A DNA stretch of 64,000 bases from Hygrophila difformis (lineage: Eukaryota; Streptophyta; Magnoliopsida; Lamiales; Acanthaceae), in the NCBI GenBank assembly GCA_030278955.1, contig JAOANR010000006.1, positions 59,881,060-59,945,059 of the forward strand. Reading direction: 5' to 3'. Positions 43,669-54,268 of the stretch are shown one piece after another (within the stretch, counting starts at the first letter, position 1; each line of letters begins with the position of its first letter). The position numbers and the translations under genes were made by a program. Under the pieces are notes generated by a model that made no database searches, was not told where the DNA came from, and saw only the letters and a list, made by a program, of their open reading frames with translations.

Positions 43669-45729
43669 CTATCCTAACTCTTCTCTAATCCGCACAGCCG
43701 CCTCCTCCCTTCCCTTACTGCAAACTAGCCCCAAAGCCCCTACTAATTCTAATATTGCGTCCACCTCTGAACTGTCCAACAACTTGACCCCTTCCTGAGT
43801 TCTGAAAGTAGAGAATTGTAACTTGGCAAACTCCTCTCCCTTTGTTACAGACTCCCCACCCTCCACCCGTTTCCGGACACCACTTAGCTTATTCTTCTTA
43901 CACTTTCTTGGTCGCCCACGACTTCTCAAACCTGTTCTCCCCTTCAAGACTATGGCCAACGCCTCTTTGATTTTTCTTAATTCAGAAATTTCCGAATACC
44001 GCTGTATCCCACTTGAAACGAGTTCAACCCTGCAGTTCCTTTCATTAATCTGCTCGCACTCCTTACTCAAATCCACATCATTCTCCAACCGTATCTCCTT
44101 GTCCACCCTCACACCCTCTTTCTCCCCTACACCATAATCAACCCCCATGATGCACCCCTCTTTCAAACTTGAATCTAATGCACCAATCGACACACCCGCG
44201 ACCAGCCGACTCTTTGCCGCATCTGTGGATCCACTCGATTCTCCCTCTGGGGCTGAGAAGTTCTCGCCTTCCCTTTGTTCCATCTCTTGGGCTATTGCAA
44301 CCTTCTTTGTTTCGTTCATTTTAACCCCTGATGATCCACCATCCGATTCCACCTCAAGCCCAGCTAATGATATTCCCAGGCCCACCCCACTAGACAACGG
44401 CCTATCCGGCCCATTACCATCGCCAAGCCCAGCACTAGCTTCCATCTTATTTGACCACATCTCTCCCTCCACCGCCCCTGACCTAACACTATCTGCACAG
44501 TACCCAGGTGTCTGGATTATCCCATTGCATGCGCCATTATTGCTATCATTAATAGCCGCCATCGGTCCTAGCTTTCTCTTGTCCCCATATTCGCCCGTTA
44601 ACCTTCTGTCTGCCTCCCAGAGTGCGGGAGGCCTGGACTCCAGGGCCGATTTCACTGTTCCATTGCCAAACTCCCTCATCTCCGGTGCATTCCTCTGTCC
44701 CACTCCGGCAATTTCAGTTACCACTACCGGCTCACTGAAATTAGCGATAATGCGAATCCCTACCGTGCAACCACCTATGTGGACTTGAGCCTTGGAAGGA
44801 ATTTTTGTTTCATCTTTTACTGCTACCAAAATTTTTGCCCTATCAAACCTTTTCTTCTCATTTGTTTCAGTTTCAATAGAAACTACCTTCCCCCAACCTT
44901 CCACTATTCGGTGAAAGTTATCATTGCACCATCCTGTGAGCGGAAGTCCAAAGACGTATACCCAGATCAGCTGGCGACTCACCATATTTCCATGTTCCCA
45001 CTTTCTTTTCCATTCCACATAAGCGTAGTCCCTCCGATCGGCAAGGAAGCTATCCCTTTTTTCCATGTCTCCAAACAGCGTGATCACCATATGTCCACCC
45101 CCGTACAGAATCTCACTACAGTCTGCGTGTGAATTATACACCCATTCTTGAAACTCAGCTAGACCCTCCAAGCCTTTTAATTCCACCACCGCGGCACGGC
45201 GGAATTTGTCTACTTCCTCTCGAACCTCCCGTAACTTAATTGGCCCTATTTCCCTGTCGACCGCTGCTGATGTATTGTCGTTTTGGTCCCCTCGAATAAC
45301 CTCGGCATAGGTTCTCTCATCCCGCCATGCCCCCGTTCCTTGAATCAAGCCCTTTGGCTCCGACGACCTCCTTATCCACCTGAGGGCCCCACTGCCCTCA
45401 CCGTTATTCCCCCTGCATGGCGTAGCCCAATTCGCCCTAAGGGTCCTGCCCCACCAAATTTTCCCATTCATCCTTCTAATTGCTGCTTCAGCCTCAGGCC
45501 TTTTGTTGTAGCGAAAAAATCCAAATTTATAACCATTCTCAGGCCACCTTCTATTTGGAACAAACCAGTCACGTACTTCCGCCGCCTTCCCCATTTCCTT
45601 CACTAATTCCCTGTTGGCCACCCTCACCGGAATGTTCCCAACAAAGACTCTAAAAAGGGTTCGCCGGAAACCCGCTTCACCTCCGCCACCTCCTCGTCTA
45701 CCTGGATTACCTTGGCCTCTCGTCCCCAT
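43669..45729 (-). CDS. L1 ORF1 protein with RNA recognition motif
   Basis: 686 residues from the ATG at 45729, 34 bp from the element's 5' end. A basic Gly/Arg start is followed by an RRM at about residues 23-100 (FRVFVGNIPVRVANREL, YKFGFFRYNK). A second conserved region at about 190-345 (DRRDYAYVEWKRKWEHGN, QLIWVYVFGLPLTGWC) resembles the DUF4283-like part of plant L1 ORF1. The remaining third is acidic and Ser-rich with a basic patch (RGRPRKCKKNKLSG) near the end. It has no CCHC knuckle. It should coat L1 RNA. Confidence 0.88.
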   Translation of the reverse strand: MGTRGQGNPGRRGGGGGEAGFRRTLFRVFVGNIPVRVANRELVKEMGKAAEVRDWFVPNRRWPENGYKFGFFRYNKRPEAEAAIRRMNGKIWWGRTLRANWATPCRGNNGEGSGALRWIRRSSEPKGLIQGTGAWRDERTYAEVIRGDQNDNTSAAVDREIGPIKLREVREEVDKFRRAAVVELKGLEGLAEFQEWVYNSHADCSEILYGGGHMVITLFGDMEKRDSFLADRRDYAYVEWKRKWEHGNMVSRQLIWVYVFGLPLTGWCNDNFHRIVEGWGKVVSIETETNEKKRFDRAKILVAVKDETKIPSKAQVHIGGCTVGIRIIANFSEPVVVTEIAGVGQRNAPEMREFGNGTVKSALESRPPALWEADRRLTGEYGDKRKLGPMAAINDSNNGACNGIIQTPGYCADSVRSGAVEGEMWSNKMEASAGLGDGNGPDRPLSSGVGLGISLAGLEVESDGGSSGVKMNETKKVAIAQEMEQREGENFSAPEGESSGSTDAAKSRLVAGVSIGALDSSLKEGCIMGVDYGVGEKEGVRVDKEIRLENDVDLSKECEQINERNCRVELVSSGIQRYSEISELRKIKEALAIVLKGRTGLRSRGRPRKCKKNKLSGVRKRVEGGESVTKGEEFAKLQFSTFRTQEGVKLLDSSEVDAILELVGALGLVCSKGREEAAVRIREELG

Positions 45730-45942
45730 TATATGGTAATTAAATTAATCAAAATTAATAAATAAACTATGAACTATATTAAAATATTATTGCTTATTTT
45801 ATTATATTGAATTGAATATAAATATATTAATTCAGTTTAATTTATTATGTAGATCTTACTTATTTAATTTTTTATTTTATAATCAAACTCTAGCTGTTAT
45901 AATTAATACAATTAATTTTATTTATTATTATGTTATTTTAAA

Positions 45943-47113
45943 GAGGTAATAACTAAAATAGACCACAGAATGAGTCATTTCCACTTTTAGGCCACGATAT
46001 TTTGATTTAGGAAAATAGGCCATTAGAAGGATTTCGGGCCTGAATTTAGGCCATTGGGCTGTAATTCGGGCTGCAATTGCCTAAAAATGGAAATGACTCC
46101 TTCTGGTGGCATATTTTAGTTCTTTTCAATGATTTTTTTATTTTATGAAATTATAATATATAATATTTATTTTGTGTCATTATTTATGCCCTACATTTTT
46201 CTTTCTTGTTCCAATATTTTTATTTCATTTTAATCATCAAACTTACTCATCACCTTACATTAATAAATAAATATATTAAAATTTCAAATTACACTCTACC
46301 ATTAATAATTCCAGTCCACCCCACAACCACATATCAGTAAATCACACATAAATAAATAAATTAAAATTGTAAACTCATTACAATCATATTATATAAATTT
46401 TTAAGTTACTTTTTTTTAACAATAACAATGTGACGAATGGAGTAATATAAGAAATAAAATAAATATTAATTCAATATATTATAAAATAAGTAAAACAAAC
46501 ACATATTCAAATAAATTATAAAGTAAAAAATAAATATGTTTTATTATAAGTATCCCAAAATTTTCGGACATGGTACTTTATGCAGGGATAATTAGTATTA
46601 AATACAAGGATATATTAGGGTTAAAAAATATAGCTTAAGAATTTATATAATGCGGTTCTAATGAATTTACAATAATTTATTTATTTATGTGTGATATACT
46701 GATATATGCATGGTTGTAGGTTGGATGAGAATTATTAATGGTAATGAGTTTGAAAGTTTAATATATTTATTCATTAATGCGATATGATGGGTATATTTGG
46801 TAATTAATATTTAATTATTTTTAAAATGGAAATAAAAAATGTTGGAACAAGAATAAAAGAAAGTAGGACATAAATAATGTCACAAAATGAGTATTATTTA
46901 TTTTAATTAAATAAAATAAAAAATAATTAAAAAAACTAAAATAGGCAATCAGAAGGAGTCATTTCCACTTTTAGGCTATCACAGCCCGAATTCCAGCCCA
47001 ATGGCCTAAATTCAGGCCCGAAATCCTTCTAATGGCTATTTTCCCTAAATCAAAATATCGTGGCCAAAAAGTGGAAATGACTCCTTCTGGTGGCCTATTT
47101 TAATTATTACCTC
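45943..47113. mobile_element. Long foldback Mutator-like MITE
   Basis: 1,171 bp starting GAGGTAATAACTAAAATAG and ending with its complement. The arms pair over roughly 480-490 bp each (45943 to about 46420, and about 46624 to 47113), leaving about 200 bp between. Outer parts carry GGAGTCATTTCCACTTT and AGGCCATT words. Flanks TATTTTAAA / TATTTTTAA match 8 of 9, as for a 9-bp Mutator duplication. No coding. Confidence 0.82.
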
Positions 47114-47129
47114 TATTTTTAATATAGTT

Positions 47130-47303
47130 ATGTTGGGATGGGGACTTATCTTAATGGTCAAGTCCCCCGACTCCCAACCTATAGGTTGGGGGTTCGATTC
47201 CCCCGGCCCTTATCTCTCCAATTTATTTACTTTATAATTTGTGTGGCATGGACTCTCGCCACCATTTCCTAGCCTGTATAGGCTGTTCAGCAAAAAAAAA
47301 AAA
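47130..47303 (+). mobile_element. tRNA-derived SINE with LINE-like 3' end
   Basis: About 174 bp. The head resembles a class II tRNA (TTATCTTAATGGTCAAG A-box region; perfect T arm GGGGGTTCGATTCCCCC with B box). The body ends AGCCTGTATAGGCTGTTCAGC plus 12 A (47292-47303). The last part matches the LINE remnant ends at 51008 and 36365. No clear TSD. Confidence 0.7.
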
Positions 47304-47389
47304 TCATGTAGGGGAATATTTTAGCACGATATGTTCTGCGGAGATAGATAGTATTTACTATAGTGTATATTACTGTTTGCAGTATTCCA

Positions 47390-48030
47390 GTTATTGATAT
47401 GATTTGACGGGGTATATTTGGTGATTAATATTTAATTTTTTTTATATTGAAAATGAGACAAAAATATTTTGACGGAAAAAATAAAAGTGAAACATAAATA
47501 ATGAAACAAATGAACTATTATTCCTTTTAATTTAAAAAAATTTGTAAAACAGGCCACTACAAGGAGACAATTTCCACTTTCTGGTCATCGGGCCGCATGT
47601 GGTCCACACGTGGCCATTTTGGCATTGACTTTGTCAAATTGGCCTTAAATTTGGCACAAATGCCTTGTCATGGCCGAAATTCATAATATCAATAAGGCCC
47701 TGTTCTCTTCTCCTGAAATAAGGTATTCTGATCTGAATTTTATAAGATCTGGTCTGGTGTGTTCTGGTCTGAGTGTTTCTGGTCTGATCTGATTGGATCT
47801 GGTCTAGTCTAATCTGATTACAACTATATATATAGTGTGGTCTGATCTGGTCTGGTCTAATCTGATCTGAATGGGTCTGGTCTAATCTGATTTGATTTGT
47901 TTTAATCTAGTCTGATTTTAATAAGAATAAGTAATAAGTCCTGGAAATAAGTCCAGGAAAACAGGTTCTAAATGGTGGCCTAAAAACGGAATGACCTCCT
48001 TGTAGTGGCCGAAAAAATTTATTAACTCTA
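47390..48030 (+). mobile_element. Foldback-family arm with a nested MITE
   Basis: Related to the right arm of 45943-47113 (GGTATATTTGGTGATTAATA, ACATAAATAATGAAACAAA) and to 37161-37584. Outer words GGCCACTACAAGGAG and CTCCTTGTAGTGGCC face each other at about 47552 and 47990. A Harbinger-like MITE is nested at 47696-47968. Confidence 0.65.
47696..47968. mobile_element. Harbinger-like MITE with TAA duplication
   Basis: 273 bp flanked by TAA (47693-47695 and 47969-47971). Ends GGCCCTGTTCTC.. and ..AACAGGTTC are imperfectly inverted. The inside is dominated by TCTGGTCTGATCTGA-like repeats. Removing it and one TAA restores the sequence seen in the paralogous arm at 37180-37220. Confidence 0.7.
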
Positions 48031-48059
48031 AAAAAAATGCAAGGTACTTTGTGTAGAAA

Positions 48060-48240
48060 AATAAAAGTGTATTGGGAGTTGTGCAGAATAGTAAAAGTAA
48101 TTATTTTTAATGGGATTTGAAAATCATTAAGATTCTAATCATATTTATATTAATCTAATTTATCTAAAAATAGAAAGTGACCAACTTTCATGGGACATCT
48201 CAAAAATGAATACGGACCACAATTCGCGGGACGAAGGGAG
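48060..48240. mobile_element. Stowaway right-end remnant
   Basis: Ends ..CGGGACGAAGGGAG followed by TA at 48241. The upstream part is diverged and the left end is not recognised. Confidence 0.4.
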
Positions 48241-48359
48241 TACTATCTATCTCGATTGCTTCCTGAATAAAAATCCAAATAGTCCAATAAGTCTCATATT
48301 TGGCCAATTTGGTCAATGATCTTTTGGATTGATAAAAACAATACTATAACTTTGCTAAT

Positions 48360-49440
48360 TTAGCCGAAAATATCCACTTAGTCCCACATTTATGAAATTT
48401 TCATTTTTAGTCTCATTATATTATTCTCATTTACACTTTTGGTCTATCGTTATATTTTTTCACAAAAATATTCATATGGGTCGAGATGCATTTTTTAAAA
48501 TTTTTTATTTGCAAAATGACAAATAACTCATTTAACTAAATCTAAATTTATTCATTTATAGAAATAAAATTATTTCTGATTTATTAAAAGAATAATATTT
48601 ATTAAATAATAATATAAAGATTTTTAATAAATATATTCTATGAATTTTTTTAATATTAATATTTTAATTGATATTTATTAAATAAATAAAATTGAAGAAA
48701 TTTAAAAATATAATAAACATAATACACAAATAAAATATTCTATGTTGATAAAAAAAATTAAATAATTATTTTTTCATAACAATTAATTAAAATATTTTAT
48801 ATATTTTTATTTTTATGTGGAACTATATATATTTTTATTCAATAGAGCATATACTAGACATATATAATAATATTTTTATTATTATAATTTAATAAATATT
48901 TTTTAAAAAAATTAATTTATAAACAATATTACTACCTCCGTTTTTGTAAATATGCAACATTTGCTGTTTTGACACTATTCATTGTTCAACTTTGATTCAC
49001 GTTTAAACAATAGTTATAGAAGAAAAAATAGTCAAGTGAGATCTTGTTAGAATCGTCTCATCTTGTAGTTTTATAATATCAAATTTTTATAATTTTTACT
49101 TATACACAACGTGAGTTATTAACTGTTAAAAATATGTATTGGATTGCGTGCGCAGGGTGAGTGTTGCATTTTCATGAAAACAGAGAAAGTATTTGGTAAA
49201 AATAAATTTGAAATTAGTTAAATGATTTTTGGATTATTAATTGAATTGTGAACATTTTGCAGATAAACAAATTTTAAAATTTGCACATTGACCCCATATG
49301 AATAGTTTTTGTTAAAAAAAAAAAAGACACGTTAGAACCAAAAGGGAAAAATTAGTTATCTAATGGGACCAAAAGTAGAATTTTCCAAAAGGTGAGACCA
49401 AAAGCAGGTGAGAGAAAATCATATGAGACCAAAAGTAGGG
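48360..49440. mobile_element. TIR element (about 1.1 kb) containing a Stowaway
   Basis: Left sequence with ATTCATATGGGTCGAGATGC and ATTTGCAAAATG (about 48465-48530) recurs as the reverse complement at about 49245-49315. TTTGGTCT/AGACCAAAAG words flank outward on both sides. The arms are about 170-190 bp and diverged; exact ends were not defined. AT-rich interior, no coding. Confidence 0.5.
48934..49189 (+). mobile_element. Stowaway MITE
   Basis: 256 bp between TA dinucleotides. Left end CTACCTCCGTTTTTGTAAA, right end CATGAAAACAGAGAAAG. Family core GATCTTGTTAGAATCGTC. Confidence 0.8.
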
Positions 49441-50336
49441 AAGGCAAAAAAAATAAAAAAAAATCAAACCCGTTGGTGAAAATTGAATACCGAATTTTCG
49501 TGGATGGGCCGTGAATCGGGGATTGTTTCGGGGAGGGGGCAGTCCCGGCCCGCCCATCCCCGATATATATATATATATATTATATGTTATATATTTATAT
49601 TATATTATATTTAATATTTTATATTATATTTTTAAATTTTACCCCAATTTTTTACGAAAGACCAGTAGCCCATTAATTTGAAATAACAAAACGTAGTAGT
49701 AGTACTCATTTGATCTTTCGCTTAACTCCACTCTTGGAATCCACTTTTGAATCTTCAAAAACCACATCCGTTGCTCTAATGACTAGTGCTCTTTCCAATT
49801 TCCCATCTTTTATTGTGGCTGCTTTAGTGCTCTACAAGTAAACATTAGTCTTTTAGGCTTATTTTTTTGTTAGAACATTAAAATGTTTACAATATATGAG
49901 CAACTTGTATTAATTTGAACAAAAGAAGTATATTGTAATGGCGAGTTTTAATATGAATTATGATTTATTGTTAAAGAATTTGTGTATGGATTTTAATATT
50001 ATGACTTACAACCTTAAAGTTGGCTTGTAAAATGAATCCCCGATAAATTCTCATTGGGGTCGGCGAAATTACGGTACCCGATGGGGATCCCCGATAAAAT
50101 CCCCGACGGGGATCCAGCCAATTTTGGGATTAAAAATATTATCCACCCTAATGCACTCGCCATTTGGAGCCTAAATGTGGGTATACCTACCCAAATCCAA
50201 TGTACTACAATTGTTTCAAAGTTCAATTTACAAGTAATACATATATCCATTTCTCCAAGAATCGATTTTATCATGAGCAACACATCAAGATTTCATCTTT
50301 ATACAATATACACACAAGATAATCGTCCTTTAATTT

Positions 50337-50399
<63 letters not shown>
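49441..50399. other. AT-rich non-coding DNA ending in (TAA)n
   Basis: (AT)n at about 49563-49580, then AT-rich DNA, a GC-richer patch with repeated GGGGATCC..CCCGATAAA words at 50035-50115, and a long (TAA)n microsatellite at about 50338-50398. No gene seen. Confidence 0.6.
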
Positions 50400-50400
<1 letters not shown>

Positions 50401-51039
50401 CGACATTGGAGCATTCCAGCCTCAAGCCTATCCGACCAGCAGCTGGTCTTCGTCTAGTATCATGGAATATGAGGGGATGGACGGGTGTTTTCTTGCACAC
50501 CGATGGTTCTCGACTTGCCGCCTCCGGCCGAGCTGGCTATGGGGCAGTCCTAAGTTCAAATGAGGGTGGATGGTTAGGGGGTGTCTCAGGTTATTTGGGG
50601 ACACCTCAGTCGTGCACGCCGAGGTTGCTGGAGTTTACTTTGGCCTGAGGATGGCATTGGAAAGGGGTGTCCGGGACTTGTGTTGTGTATGTGACAGTTT
50701 GGAGGCCATTAGGCTTGTTCAGTCCCTTGGTCTTCATCTCACTGGCTTGCTGCGTATTTAGCTAATATTGATGAACTCAAGAGGCAATTCAACTCTATCC
50801 GGTTCCAACACATCCTGCAGGAAGGAAATGCAGTAGCAGATAATCTGGCAAAGCTTGGGGCATCGGAAGAACTCTTCTACACGTCCTGGGCTTTCCCACC
50901 GGACTCGTGCAAAGGACTCCTTGCGGCGGATATGGCCGGCACGTGGTTCCCACGTGCTCGTGGATGTCATTTTCGTTTTCCTTGTTTTTTCGTTTTGTTC
51001 CCTTTTTCCTAGCCTTGATTGGCTGTAATGCAAAAAAAA
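50400..51039 (+). mobile_element. LINE-derived remnant: ORF2 start joined to RNase H and 3' end
   Basis: It opens with RLVSWNMRGW, the usual start of an L1 endonuclease, and within a few residues reads into RNase H (FLHTDGSRLAASGRAGYGAVL, then in other frames VAGVYFGLRMALE, VCDSLEAIRLV, EGNAVADNLAKLGAS). Endonuclease body and RT are absent. Tail SEELFYTSWAFPPD, a 3' UTR, hairpin AGCC..GGCT and 8 A at 51032-51039. All four RNase H acidic positions (D, E, D, D) can be seen, spread over two frames. Confidence 0.75.
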
Positions 51040-51733
51040 GTTTTGCAAACAACTAGGATAAGCAAAAATCCATAAAATTAATTACCTTAAAAATCTATGA
51101 CACATCAATGCAACCAAAAAGATTGCAAATCTGTGATGGGTTTACTCGACCAAAAATTTTAAAATTCATAAAGCGCCTTTCATGACATAGAAAAATATTT
51201 TTTTTGTGAAGAAACTTAATTCCAGTTCGGTCCACAAGTATGAGGAAAAATGGATTATCACAGACTACAAAAATCTACCGTGGATTTCAACAACACAGTG
51301 ACTTTTTAAATTTTCTGGTTTTAATCGTAAGTCCAAAGAATGAGATCTAAGTTAAAAACGAGGTAATAAGTCCACAATAGAGAATAATTCAAATGTTGAG
51401 GCACTAAGGTCTAGGGGTGTTTGTTTCTGTGTTTTAGGGAAGATTACCTGATTATTGTTTTTAGAACGCAAATAATCAGTTAAAGGGTATTTTGATGTGC
51501 GTTTTGAAAAATGATGCAGCGTTATCAAAATACATAATCAGATAATTAAAGTGACAAAACGTGTTATAGGACACATAAGTGTTTGGATGAACTTATACTG
51601 CTCCGAATCGCAATAATCAAATAATAAACTTTTAAGTGTTTGACTTTGTGTTTTCACGTTATAAAACTACCACAAAGGATATGAATAAGAAAAATTAAAT
51701 AGTTTTTATTTTCAATCTCTTATTTATGTTATA
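51040..51733. other. AT-rich intergenic DNA
   Basis: No gene, RNA gene or repeat recognised. Confidence 0.5.
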
Positions 51734-51993
51734 CTCCATCTGTCCTAATTAAAATGTCTTATTTGATCCGACACGCAATCCAATGACTTTTTAATGGTTA
51801 ATATATCAATATATGCACAAGTAAAAATTATGCAAAATATATATTCTAAAACTATACGATTAGATGAATCTAATAAGACCGGAGTTCACTATTTTTTTCA
51901 AATATATACTTTGTAATAAAATTGAGTTAAAGTTGAACAATAAACAGTGCCAAAAAGTCTAATTACATGACAACTATAATGGGACAGATGGAG
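51734..51993 (-). mobile_element. Stowaway MITE
   Basis: 260 bp between TA dinucleotides (51732, 51994). Left end CTCCATCTGTCCTAATT, right end ATAATGGGACAGATGGAG, well inverted. Opposite orientation to the copy at 20183 (core ATGAATCTAATAAGA). Confidence 0.82.
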
Positions 51994-52009
51994 TAATATT
52001 TTTTAGGGG

Positions 52010-52145
52010 TAATGTTTTAAAAGGGCCATCAGAAGGAGTCATTTCCACTTTTAGGCCATTATTACTTGATTTATGAAAATAAGCCATCAGAAACATAACT
52101 AGAAAGAATTTAGGCCATGAGGACTTATTTGAAAAGTCAACTGAA
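52010..52145 (+). repeat. Fragment of the foldback family
   Basis: GGGCCATCAGAAGGAGTCAT followed by TTCCACTTTTAGGCCATTAT and AATTTAGGCCATGAGG, matching the outer part of the arms of 45943-47113. Single end only. Confidence 0.65.
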
Positions 52146-52264
52146 CCTAACAACTTTTCATTTCTTTCAATTGAACCCCAAATAGTTTGACTTTGGACAT
52201 CTTAGTCCTCTTCCAATATACTTAATTTTTCATTATATAAATGACACTCAAAGCGCTTGAAAAT

Positions 52265-52276
52265 TGGTATCAGAGC
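52265..52276 (+). other. Viral minus-strand primer site (Met tRNA type)
   Basis: TGGTATCAGAGC, the conserved start point of caulimovirid reverse transcription, 78 bp before the first viral ORF. Because no LTR precedes it and no integrase follows, it fits a virus better than a copia element. Confidence 0.8.
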
Positions 52277-52353
52277 CTAGGTTTTATTGAAGAACATATT
52301 AATTATATTATTTATAATATTTTATCTCTTAATGATGAAGACTTAATTATTTA

Positions 52354-54268
52354 ATGGATTCATTTAATTTGAAACCAGCGAGTTATTTCCGAATTTTGGA
52401 AATAAAAAATAGAAAATTCCAGAGGAAATTCTTGAACTTGTCTATAAGACAAGATTTTATTAACAGTAATTTCTTCATGAAAATGAGAGGAACTGACTGG
52501 AAAGAAATTAATCCGGATAGCTCTAAGTTCTCACAAGACTTAAGAGAAATCCAAAAGACGGTTCAAGATTATGGTAACCGGGTATTAATTTTACATGGAA
52601 AAATAGATAACTTGAATGAATCAACAGAGGAGATTTTGAAATTGTTTCAAGATCTAAAGAGATTTTGAATCTGAAATTTGACATTTCGGATATCAAGAAA
52701 AGGCAGAAGGATATTCCTGGATCTTCCAAGAATAACCAAGCCAATATTAGAGATGCATTTGGACCAGTACAAGCTTTACACCAAAAAGGTAAAGCAACCA
52801 TGGTTCCAAAGCAGAAATCACAAGAAGAGCTTATGATCGATCGCCTGAAAACAGTCGAATGAGTGTTTCCAGGGCAGATCTATCAGACCTTCAAGAATTA
52901 GCATAATCATTTTCCCAACTTGGGATTATGGATCTAGTTAATGTAAAACCCAATGAAGTTCTTCAGCTGGGTTATGTGGAAGGATCAGGATCCAATGTGA
53001 CCCACGATGGAACGCCTGATGTCCCAATGAGAGAAATAACAGACTTTTACATGAACAGGTATCCCGAGGTGCATCTCAATGCAAGACGAAACCTAGGACA
53101 GAACCCAAGTAGAGCACCAGAATCCACACCGTGGGCCAAGATGATGTTACAACCATTAAATCCATAGGGCATAACACTGAACCTCGACGTTATCGACTTC
53201 CGAAACATCGAAGACCTGATCGACGAATGGGTAGCTTCAATGAAGATTGCAGCAACCACCCTGGAACTCGAAGGATCAGCAAAGCTGGGCTGGAAAAACT
53301 CCACGACTGCTTTAAAGGAGCAAATACTCGAAGGAGAATCCAAAAGCACAATCTGCGAAAGATTTGGCCTCTTATTCAAAACCCATTTTGTTAGAGATAG
53401 TTATTTTGAAGAACAGAGAACTGAAAAAATCAAGGTCTATACCCAAGCTCTATTGGGAATGGAGTTAAGAAGTATTTGCGCAGTAGACGAATATATCTAA
53501 TAGTTTCGTAAATACTATTTTCGGAGTGAGATGACAGCTGAAGTAGCATGTCCCATGTTCTTTGCAAAGATCTGCAGCCCAGGGAGAGAAATGTTGATCC
53601 AATCGTACGCAGTACCCCCTGGTACAGTGGACTCAATAGCCCGGAGAATGTCCTTCTTAAAGGATAAGCTCAGGGAATGGTGTCAACAGGCAGCAACCAA
53701 AAAGAACATCAAGAGACTAAGAGGTAAAATAAAAAGAACTCCTCTTTGCTGTGAAAATAACGATTTTCCAACAATTATAGGAGAATCAGAAGAAAAGAGG
53801 AGAAAGAAGAAGAGTCGAGGCTCATACAGTAAGAGTTTCAGAAGACCTTCATTCCGAAGAAGAAGAGCATGGTGGTCCAAGGGCAAGGCCAGATCATACA
53901 AAACTGGACAAAGAACGGGAACGACGAAGAGTTCATCCCAATGTTCAACTAGCTCAGCGACAAGGAGCACGGGGAGAACGACGTCCAAGAGAACGTTCAG
54001 AAGAGCCCATACCCGAGCCAACGAAAGTTTCAAGGACTGCAACTGTTGGAAGTGTGGAGCCAGAGGTCATATCTCACCCGATTGCCCTCAGAATCGTGAG
54101 ATACGAATGTACGAAGCCACGGAGGATATCGTGGAAGCAGTCTACCATGGAAAGCTGGTACCAGTCTATCAGTTTGAGGACATCCCCTCGGATGAAAGCA
54201 TCTACGAGGAAGAATTAAGAAGTGACTCGGACTCATATTCAGATGGATCTTCAACCGAGTCTGACTGA
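52354..54268 (+). pseudogene. Viral coat protein region, interrupted
   Basis: A first ORF of about 104 residues (52354-52668), partly coiled-coil-like, begins MDSFNLKPAS. After a shift, the coat reading frame runs from about 52928 and is broken by stops at 53165 and 53498. The middle part (53172-53500) holds the conserved coat core; the part from 53531 carries a Lys/Arg-rich RNA-binding stretch and a zinc knuckle CWKCGARGHISPDC (C-X2-C-X4-H-X4-C). It ends in an acidic Ser/Asp/Glu tail that overlaps the next gene by 26 bp. Capsid protein of the virus; not functional here. Confidence 0.85.

Larger units (their letters stand above)
37602..45763 (-). mobile_element. Full-length L1 LINE (RRM-type ORF1) with 17-bp TSD
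   Basis: 8,162 bp flanked by AAACTATGAACTATATT at 37585-37601 and 45764-45780. On the minus strand: 5' end at 45763, ORF1 (45729-43669), an 11-bp gap, ORF2 (43657-39551), a long 3' region and a short A tail at 37605. An RRM in ORF1 places it with RRM-carrying plant L1 (BNR-type) elements. Both ORFs are open over almost their full length. Confidence 0.92.

Noticed and set aside
47140..47215. Possible tRNA gene
   Set aside because: The T arm is perfect, but the acceptor stem does not pair well and the unit continues into a SINE body with a hairpin and A tail.
53683..54042. Minus-strand ORF of 119 codons opposite the viral coat gene
   Set aside because: Mirror of the Lys/Arg-rich coat tail; no domain and no promoter.
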